From a virus, in IMG/VR virus record IMGVR_UViG_3300046003_002179, positions 1-27,836 of that record: 27,836 nt of DNA, one strand, 5' to 3'. The notes beneath the pieces were generated by a model. It worked only from the letters and a program-made list of their open reading frames with translations. It did no database searches and was not told the DNA's origin. Positions within the stretch are counted from its first letter, which is position 1; the number at the start of each line of letters is the position of its first letter. A program made the translations under genes and the position numbers. Below, one piece after another: positions 22,844 through 27,836 of this stretch.

Positions 22844-23713
22844 ATGAACATTATATTCGATATATCAGGTGGCTTAGGTAAAAATATTATGGCTACTGCT
22901 GTAATAAAAGCAATCAAAGCTAAATACAAAACAGCCAATCTTATCATAGTAACATCACATCCTGATGTTTTTATAGATAACCCAAATGTAAATAAAGTTC
23001 TAATTCATGGAACTACTGCTGGAATATACAAAGATTACATAGCAGGAAAAGATAATAAAGCATTTATTGCAGACCCTTATTCTTGTTCTGATTATTTAAC
23101 TGAGTCTAAAAATCTTATTGAAATATGGTGCAACCTTTATGGTATTCCTTATAAGAATGAATTGCCTGAACTCTTCCTCTCTAAAGCAGAGATAGAATAT
23201 TTTAGTCCTTTTTATAAACTGGATAAACCTATAATGGTAATTCAACCTTGTGGTGGTCCAAGAGAACAAGGTTTACAATATAATTGGGTAAGAGATATTC
23301 CTCCTACTATTATGGCTAAAATAATTAATACTTATAAAGATGAGTATGCTATTGTTCATATTAAAAGAGAAGACCAAATGAAGTATGAAAATACTATTGG
23401 TGCATTAGATAGTTGGAGAAGTATTGCTGTATTACTTATGTTATCTACTAGAAGACTTATGTGTGATTCTTCAGGACAACATATAGCTGCAGCATTAGGA
23501 TTACCAAGTCTTGTTTTATGGATTGGAACTAGCCCTAAAGTATTTGGTTATGATATGTGTCATAATATAGAGGCTAATGCCCCTGACAAAAAATTAAGTA
23601 TAGACCATATGTATTATCAAAGATTTCCTTTATATGAAGATATTTCAAAATGTCCTTATACAGAGTTAGACAAGATATTCAATGTTGAAGATATAATTAA
23701 AGCTTTAAAGTAA
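22844..23713 (+). CDS. Glycosyltransferase, GT9/heptosyltransferase-like
   Basis: 289 residues from ATG 22844; an alternative ATG at 22826 overlaps the previous stop (ATGTCTAA) and would add six residues. The N-terminal Rossmann half carries the GGLGKNIMATAVIKAIK loop (about 9-25), the GT9 equivalent of the GGxGD-type motif. The C-terminal half has CDSSGQHIAAALGLPSLVL and then WIGTSP (about 207-231), the usual nucleotide-sugar-binding motif of the heptosyltransferase family. IQPCGGP near 133-139 fits the interdomain strand. It would transfer a sugar from a nucleotide sugar to an unknown acceptor. Next to a sulfotransferase it may build or extend the glycan that is sulfated. It overlaps the next gene as TAATG. 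Confidence 0.75.
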   Translation: MNIIFDISGGLGKNIMATAVIKAIKAKYKTANLIIVTSHPDVFIDNPNVNKVLIHGTTAGIYKDYIAGKDNKAFIADPYSCSDYLTESKNLIEIWCNLYGIPYKNELPELFLSKAEIEYFSPFYKLDKPIMVIQPCGGPREQGLQYNWVRDIPPTIMAKIINTYKDEYAIVHIKREDQMKYENTIGALDSWRSIAVLLMLSTRRLMCDSSGQHIAAALGLPSLVLWIGTSPKVFGYDMCHNIEANAPDKKLSIDHMYYQRFPLYEDISKCPYTELDKIFNVEDIIKALK

Positions 23714-24168
23714 TGGGAATCTATTGGTTTACAGGACAACCTTCACATGGAAAAACTACATTAGCTAAATTACTTGTAAGTTATTTAGAGAATAAAGGTA
23801 GAAATGTATTTCATATTGATGGGGATGATTTAAGAAGCTTGACAGAGAATCAAAATTATTCTAAAGCTGGTAGGATAGATAATGTAAACAGTGCTCAAAA
23901 AATAGCACACTATCTACATAACAAAGGATATGAGGTAGTAGTTTCATTAGTCTCTCCATACATATCACAAAGAGAAGCCTTTAAAGATTTACTTGGGTAT
24001 GACCTTCATGAATTTTATGTTCATACTCAAGAAGTTAGAGAAAGAGATGCTTACAAGTCTTTAGACTATGAAAAACCTATTACTAATTATATCAATGTAG
24101 ATACTACAGCTATATCTCCAGAACAATCATTAGAAAAAATTATATGGTCAACAGAAAAAGACACATAG
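23713..24168 (+). CDS. cysC: APS kinase-like protein with shortened lid
   Basis: 151 residues against about 180-200 for typical CysC. Adenylylsulfate kinase phosphorylates APS to PAPS, the sulfate donor for sulfotransferases. The P-loop is GQPSHGKTT (8-16); DGDDLR (36-41) matches DGDNxR; NYSKAGRIDNV (48-58) matches FSxxDRxENI, though the Asp-Arg pair has become Gly-Arg; SLVSPY (78-83) matches the SFISPY strand; HTQEVRERD (104-112) matches the VDTxxxxCxxRD strand. The usual lid stretch between RD and the Pro-rich segment is shortened by perhaps 15 residues. It starts by TAATG overlap with the GT gene. Activity on APS is likely but not proven, since P-loop kinases of similar size act on other substrates. 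The symbol denotes similarity. Confidence 0.75.
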   Translation: MGIYWFTGQPSHGKTTLAKLLVSYLENKGRNVFHIDGDDLRSLTENQNYSKAGRIDNVNSAQKIAHYLHNKGYEVVVSLVSPYISQREAFKDLLGYDLHEFYVHTQEVRERDAYKSLDYEKPITNYINVDTTAISPEQSLEKIIWSTEKDT

Positions 24169-24347
24169 CTAAGACAATCACTTATCGTATAATAAGTACA
24201 CTAATAGGATTTATTATTGTATATACTTTAAGTGGTTCTTTAAAGATAGGAGCTTCTTTCAGTTTTATGGAAATTATATACAAACCTATACAATATTACA
24301 TACATGAAAGAGTTTGGTATAAATGGATTAAATATGGATTAAAATAA
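24144..24347 (+). CDS. DUF2061 small membrane protein
   Basis: 67 residues, opening in the last 25 bases of the APS kinase gene. The sequence KTITYRIISTLIGFIIVYTL then SGSLKIGASFSFMEIIYKPI and YYIHERVW matches the DUF2061 pattern: one N-terminal TM helix, then a second hydrophobic helix and the conserved YYxHERxW end. The function of DUF2061 is unknown; from memory it is found near sulfate-assimilation genes such as cysC, which fits this neighbourhood. A role in sulfate or nucleotide transport across the membrane is only a guess. The overlap and coupling with the kinase support a shared pathway. Confidence 0.72.
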   Translation: MVNRKRHIAKTITYRIISTLIGFIIVYTLSGSLKIGASFSFMEIIYKPIQYYIHERVWYKWIKYGLK

Positions 24348-24359
24348 AAAATAGATGTT

Positions 24360-24387
24360 TAAATATTTTTATTAACTTTGTATAATA
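24360..24387 (+). promoter_or_regulatory. Putative phage promoter, near-identical to the one at 19968
   Basis: TAAATATTTTTATT (24360-24373) then AACTTTGTATAATA. The -7 element TAACTTTG (24373-24380) fits TAnnTTTG and is followed by TATAATAA. The 14-base AT block is identical to the site at 19968-19981. The ATG of the next gene lies 16 bases after the element, giving a very short leader. It starts a new unit with the nuclease and ring genes. Confidence 0.55.
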
Positions 24388-24396
24388 AAACAATTA

Positions 24397-25179
24397 ATGC
24401 AACATCTAGTTATAGCAAATAAGATTAGGGCACACTTTAACCTCATAGTTTTTGATGAAGGTGCACATAGTTATACAGTAAGAGGCAGGGGATTAATTCC
24501 TGTCTCTACTTTAATTAAAGAATTTTGCAGACCATTTCATGCTCAATCTATCGCAAGTAATCTTGAAAGAAAAACAGGAAGACCTGCAGAAAGTTTTATA
24601 GAAGAGTGGGATGATATAAAAAATGAAGCTTGTAGATTAGGGACAAGAGCACATGATTTTGGAGAAAGATATGTAATTGATAAATTTAAAGTTCCATCTA
24701 CATTGACATTTAAGAATGTTAATGAGCACTTAAAAGCAGGTGAAGAGTTATCACCAAAAGAAAAAGCATTAATAAAGTTTTGGGAGGAACTCCCATCATA
24801 TTACATACCTATATTATTAGAGTTAAGAATGTTCAATGAAGAGTGGGGTATAGCAGGAACTGCTGATATTATTCTTCTTGACACTAGAGATAACACTTTA
24901 GTAATTGCTGATTATAAGACTAATAAAGATTTATTCAAACAGTTCTTAGACCAGAAATTATTGAGTATCTTTAGCGACATGAATGACACTCCTTACAGTC
25001 ATTATAAAATACAGGTATCAGCTTATGAAGCAATGATAGAAGAAACTGGATATAAAGTTTCAAGAAGAACAATAATTTGGCTAAAAGAAGATGGTAATTA
25101 TGAGCTATTTCACATGAGCAGTGTTGCCAAAGAAATAAAAGAATATCTAATTAAGAAAAAAGAATATTCAACATGGTAG
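24397..25179 (+). CDS. PD-(D/E)XK nuclease, RecB/Cas4-like
   Basis: 260 residues. It shows the RecB/Cas4-type order of motifs: GTRAHDFGE with a conserved His (H86), an upstream Glu/LELRMF strand (E142), GIAGTADIIL with the metal Asp (D157), VIADYKTNK with D172 and K174 of the D-x-K pair, then the QVSAYE motif with Gln and Tyr (about 206-211). This is a metal-dependent DNA nuclease fold. In a phage it may process DNA ends, degrade host DNA or help recombination or packaging. There is no helicase domain. The ATG is 16 bases after a promoter element. Its last seven bases overlap the start of the homing endonuclease, suggesting the latter inserted precisely at its 3' end. Confidence 0.82.
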   Translation: MQHLVIANKIRAHFNLIVFDEGAHSYTVRGRGLIPVSTLIKEFCRPFHAQSIASNLERKTGRPAESFIEEWDDIKNEACRLGTRAHDFGERYVIDKFKVPSTLTFKNVNEHLKAGEELSPKEKALIKFWEELPSYYIPILLELRMFNEEWGIAGTADIILLDTRDNTLVIADYKTNKDLFKQFLDQKLLSIFSDMNDTPYSHYKIQVSAYEAMIEETGYKVSRRTIIWLKEDGNYELFHMSSVAKEIKEYLIKKKEYSTW

Positions 25180-25877
25180 GAATTTATAAAATTGAAAATC
25201 TTATTAATGGAGAATTATATATTGGAAGTTCTAATAATATAAAACAAAGAAAAAATGCACATTTGTCTGCACTAAGACATAAAAAACATTATAATATTAT
25301 ACTTCAAAAGATGTTTGATATATACGGAGAAGAAAATATTTTAATTGATGTAGTAGAAGAAACAAGTTTAGAAATTTTAATAACTAGAGAACAATATTAT
25401 ATAGATATATTAAAACCTCAATATAATATTTGCAAATTTGCTGGAAGGTCAGTTGGTTATAAACACAAAGAAAAAGCTAAAATATTAATGAGTTTAGCAC
25501 ACATTGGCAGAGTAATAACTCAAGAGACTAAAGATAGAAAAAATAAAACTCTAAGAGGTTTAAAAAGAAGTGATGAAATAAAAAAGAAAATGAGTGAAAG
25601 ACTTATTGGACATACTTTAAGTGAGGAAACTAAAAAGAAAATAAGTTTAGCACACAAAGGAAAAATTATATTAGAAGAAACAAAGAAAAAAATATCTATT
25701 GCTTCTTCTAAAAGTGTAGTACAAAAAACAAAAGATGGAAAAATAATTAAAGTCTTTAAATCTATAAGAGAAGCTTCAAAAGAAATGAATATACCTGAAA
25801 CAAATATATCACAAGTTTGTTCAGGATATTCTCATAGAAAAACAGCTGGTGGATTTAAGTGGCAATATAAAACATAA
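25173..25877 (+). CDS. GIY-YIG homing endonuclease with NUMOD3 and NUMOD1-like domains
   Basis: 234 residues. The catalytic module (about 1-90) has GIY at 3-5, YIG at 16-18, catalytic Arg R26, His H30, metal-binding Glu E73 (REQYYID) and N86 (PQYNI). Residues about 95-175 hold several NUMOD3-like repeats, the beaded DNA-binding modules (KHKEKAKILMSLAHIGR, SEETKKKISLAHKGKI). The C-terminal 50 residues are NUMOD1-like (IREASKEMNIPETNISQVCS), a helix-turn-helix. It would cut an allele lacking the insertion and spread by repair copying. It lies free-standing between the nuclease and a ring-protein gene, with a seven-base overlap upstream. No intron borders are evident. Confidence 0.92.
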   Translation: MVGIYKIENLINGELYIGSSNNIKQRKNAHLSALRHKKHYNIILQKMFDIYGEENILIDVVEETSLEILITREQYYIDILKPQYNICKFAGRSVGYKHKEKAKILMSLAHIGRVITQETKDRKNKTLRGLKRSDEIKKKMSERLIGHTLSEETKKKISLAHKGKIILEETKKKISIASSKSVVQKTKDGKIIKVFKSIREASKEMNIPETNISQVCSGYSHRKTAGGFKWQYKT

Positions 25878-25882
25878 ATGCG

Positions 25883-26590
25883 ATGAGGGTTCAAGAAATT
25901 ATCCAAAGAATAGAGAGTTTATATAGCAAAGGAGTTCCATCTAGGAGCAGTAGATTAATGTCTCGTCAGATTTACTCTGTAATGCTTTCTATAAGAAGTA
26001 CTCTTATCTTTAACAAGATAAACAAAAAACAATTCATCAGTCTTTGGAATTATGTAACTCTTCCTTGTGTAGAGTTAATACAAGTTACTCAAAATGAATG
26101 TCCTTGTATTATAGCTCCAGGCTGTATGATTCTTAGAAGTAAATTTCCACTTCCAAAACCCCTCAATAGTATTAACAAGTATATGATAAAGTCTGTAACA
26201 TCAGTAGATGGACAGACTATTTTTGCTGAAGTAACTTATATCAGTAAAAATTATAGAAAGTATGATAAGTATACAAGCCTAAAACCTGATTTTTTTATTA
26301 AAGATGAGTACCTTTATATTTCTGTAGTAAGAAAAATGAAGGCAGTTACTGTTACACTATTGGCTCATGACCCTTATGAGGCTATGTCTTATCCAGGGAA
26401 ATGTGATATTACAAATGTTAATGTTTGTCCTGTTGCTCCTTTTGAAATAGATTTTTCTATTGATGAAGACTTAGTGAAGACTTTAATTGAAATGGTAGCA
26501 GCAGAACTATTGATAGTTTTCCAACCTAAAGAAGATACATTTGCTAATGGTCAAGATGATGGAGGACAAAATCCTCAACAAAGAAGATAA
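25883..26590 (+). CDS. Ring/connector protein, crAss-like
   Basis: 235 residues. The N-terminus is helical (RVQEIIQRIESLYSKGVPS, then LMSRQIYSVMLSIRSTLIFN), the middle beta-rich with Cys-Pro motifs (NECPCIIAPGCMILRS, about 74-89), and a helical stretch near the end (VKTLIEMVAAELLIVFQPKE) precedes a Gln/Asp-rich tail. This combination resembles the ring proteins that stack on the portal of crAss-like phages, as I recall them. The ATG at 25883 is six bases after the homing endonuclease stop and the stop overlaps the next gene by one base (TAATG). The exact ring (R1-R4) cannot be told. Confidence 0.58.
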   Translation: MRVQEIIQRIESLYSKGVPSRSSRLMSRQIYSVMLSIRSTLIFNKINKKQFISLWNYVTLPCVELIQVTQNECPCIIAPGCMILRSKFPLPKPLNSINKYMIKSVTSVDGQTIFAEVTYISKNYRKYDKYTSLKPDFFIKDEYLYISVVRKMKAVTVTLLAHDPYEAMSYPGKCDITNVNVCPVAPFEIDFSIDEDLVKTLIEMVAAELLIVFQPKEDTFANGQDDGGQNPQQRR

Positions 26591-27063
26591 TGAAAAATAT
26601 AAGAACAAGTTTCAAGTTACATAAAGCTAAAGGTTATACTACACTTGATGTTAATGAATATGCTAAGATAGCTAATGAGTATAATAAGCATATAATGAAA
26701 CTTATATTTGAAGGACATAAAATTAAACTCCCTTCAAGACTAGGAGCTATATCAATAAAAGGAAGATATAAACCTTTGACTCTTGATAAGGATGGTAATA
26801 TAAAAAGTAATAATGTAGATTTTAAAGCTACAAATGAACTTTGGGAAAAATGTCCTGAATGTAAAGAAAGAAAACAAAGAGTATTTTATTCAAATGAACA
26901 CTCAAATGGAGTTAAATATAGTTTCTTTTGGAGTAAGAAAAATGTAATAATAGCTAATAAAGTCTTTTATGAAATGACTTTTGTCAGAACTAATAAAAGA
27001 AAAATGGCAGACCTTATAATTAATAAGGGTAAAGAGTTTTATGTAGAACCAACTAGACAATAA
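26590..27063 (+). CDS. IHF/HU-like conserved protein
   Basis: 157 residues. The first 90 residues have the pattern of HU/IHF-like DNA-bending proteins: a helical start (VNEYAKIANEYNKHIMKLIF), then GHKIKLPSRLGAISIKGRYK (the turn and start of the beta arm, about 43-62), and VDFKATNELWEKCPECKERK near 79-98. The rest is basic with a FVRTNKRKM strand and a charged end. crAss-like phages carry HU/IHF-type genes near their structural genes, which fits. The Cys pair CPEC is unusual for the family. DNA bending or a virion-internal role is inferred. It overlaps the ring gene by one base. Confidence 0.5.
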   Translation: MKNIRTSFKLHKAKGYTTLDVNEYAKIANEYNKHIMKLIFEGHKIKLPSRLGAISIKGRYKPLTLDKDGNIKSNNVDFKATNELWEKCPECKERKQRVFYSNEHSNGVKYSFFWSKKNVIIANKVFYEMTFVRTNKRKMADLIINKGKEFYVEPTRQ

Positions 27064-27067
27064 TAAA

Positions 27068-27325
27068 ATGGAAAAAGCAATCACATCAACAACAAAAGAA
27101 GTAAAAGAATTACCTGCAGGTGCAAAAGTAATAAGCACAGAAACAAGAGTTTCAGTAAGAGAAATTTCAAATGGGTTTATTGTATGTAAAGATACAGAGA
27201 TTAAATATCAAATGAAAGACAAAGAATATTCTGATTGGATGAATAATAAAGTTGAAGTTTATTCTAAAGTAGACCCATTAGAAATTAAAATTGATGGGAA
27301 AAGTTTAGCTGATAGCTTTGAATAA
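27068..27325 (+). CDS. Small hypothetical protein
   Basis: 85 residues. It is polar and beta-leaning (AGAKVISTETRVSVREISNG, then FIVCKDTEIKYQMKDKEYSD) with an acidic C-terminus ending in KSLADSFE. The ATG follows the previous stop by four bases (TAATAAAATG). I do not recognise the family. The terminal KSLADSF is a loose echo of KSLASFF in the ferritin-like protein and of GLADFF at the end of the scaffold, which may be chance. Position between the IHF-like gene and a connector protein suggests a virion or packaging accessory role. Confidence 0.55.
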   Translation: MEKAITSTTKEVKELPAGAKVISTETRVSVREISNGFIVCKDTEIKYQMKDKEYSDWMNNKVEVYSKVDPLEIKIDGKSLADSFE

Positions 27326-27337
27326 AAAATAGAAAAG

Positions 27338-27836
27338 ATGGCAAGAGAGTTAGGGTATGTACCAATAGGGAGAATCTTCTCCAAGATAAGCAGAGACTTA
27401 GGATTAGATGAGTTTTCTGAAGCTGATGTAGTTGAATGGGCAGCAGAAGCTTTAGAAGCTATTGATGCAGTTACTATGTTAGAAGAGTGTGTTTACTTTT
27501 CTGAGGTAGTAAACCATCAAGCTCAAATGCCTCCTTATTCTAAAGCTATTATTCAAATAGCAAAATATAATAATAGAGACCAAGATTTAGGACATTATAC
27601 TGCAGGACAAGAAGAATACTTTAAAACTCTTTATCCTGCTCAAATTGCTGCAGAGATGTGTGCATCTGACCCCACTTGTTCCAATGCTCCTGTAAGTGAT
27701 TGCCCAGCTTGTGATACAGCAAAATATATTCCTGTAGACCCTGTAACAGGTTTTCCTATATTTGATTCTGATTTATATGTGTGGAAACCTTATATCAATG
27801 TCCAAATTGAATATATCAATTGGGCTAACTCTGATT
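27338..27836 (+). CDS. Ring/tail connector protein, crAss-like, cut by window end
   Basis: 166 codons are present, open to the window edge. The sequence MARELGYVPIGRIFSKISRD followed by LDEFSEADVVEWAAEALEAI is a helical opening that I associate with portal-proximal ring proteins of crAss-like phages, and the rest (PYSKAIIQIAKYNNRDQDLG, then a Cys-rich segment CASDPTCSNAPVSDCPACD) includes four or more Cys that could bind a metal. The ATG (aaaagATGgca) has a purine-rich leader. It continues the connector group begun at 25883. The rest of the protein is outside the window. Confidence 0.62.
   Translation, partial: MARELGYVPIGRIFSKISRDLGLDEFSEADVVEWAAEALEAIDAVTMLEECVYFSEVVNHQAQMPPYSKAIIQIAKYNNRDQDLGHYTAGQEEYFKTLYPAQIAAEMCASDPTCSNAPVSDCPACDTAKYIPVDPVTGFPIFDSDLYVWKPYINVQIEYINWANSD

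Noticed and set aside
1-27836. tRNA genes, CRISPR arrays and insertion sequences
   Set aside because: I saw no cloverleaf-like sequences with conserved T-loop, no regularly spaced identical repeats outside coding repeats, and no transposase.

Overview
The window reads as the structural, lysis and accessory region of a tailed double-stranded DNA phage infecting a member of the Bacteroidota, most probably a crAss-like phage (order Crassvirales) or a close podovirus-type relative. The grounds are: a large terminase with a degenerate Walker A and a clear Walker B and nuclease domain; a very long portal with a Gln/Glu/Lys-rich coiled-coil tail; a scaffold and a HK97-fold-like major capsid protein in direct succession; several ring/adaptor-like proteins; an IHF/HU-like protein; and -7 elements of the Bacteroidota type (TAnnTTTG). 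All genes are on the + strand, are tightly packed, and use the standard code with TAA, TGA and TAG as stops. The DNA is AT-rich. Family names come from reading motifs, not from database searches.

Layout. Positions 1-827: three small genes ahead of the terminase (a 60-aa unknown, a Dps/ferritin-like protein, a 51-aa UVR-motif protein overlapping the terminase). Positions 824-8039: head genes (TerL, portal, scaffold, major capsid protein), closed by a strong hairpin terminator at 8050-8083. Positions 8107-10885: a tiny Cys/Arg/Pro peptide, a conserved unknown, a ring/adaptor-like protein and a candidate auxiliary capsid protein, closed by a second terminator at 10909-10941. Positions 10999-17188: fibre and decoration proteins, including a six-repeat cysteine-paired protein and a small broken gene. 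Positions 17210-19970: a lysis cassette with two holin-like proteins, a GH19-type endolysin, an i-/o-spanin-like pair and a unimolecular-spanin-like lipoprotein. Positions 20017-21947: a promoter-led group with a YadA-head-like repeat fibre, ended by a third terminator at 21956-21988. Positions 22009-24347: sulfotransferase, GT9-like glycosyltransferase, APS kinase-like protein and a DUF2061 membrane protein, which looks like a complete sulfate-activation and transfer cassette. Positions 24397-27836: a PD-(D/E)XK nuclease, a GIY-YIG homing endonuclease, a ring protein, an IHF/HU-like protein, a small unknown and the start of another ring/tail protein cut by the window edge.

How the parts fit. 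Terminase, portal, scaffold and capsid protein assemble and fill the head. The ring-like proteins would join the portal to a short tail, and the repeat-rich fibre proteins decorate head or tail and bind the host. The lysis cassette breaks inner membrane, peptidoglycan and outer membrane. The sulfation cassette would make PAPS from APS and transfer sulfate to a glycan or protein, perhaps on the virion or the host surface.

Two compositional signals stand out. CpG is nearly absent from the head genes (about 5 in 4.5 kb by eye) but common in the lysis cassette (about 30 in 2.4 kb), which points to recent acquisition of that cassette. I also found no GATC anywhere in the window on a by-eye scan.
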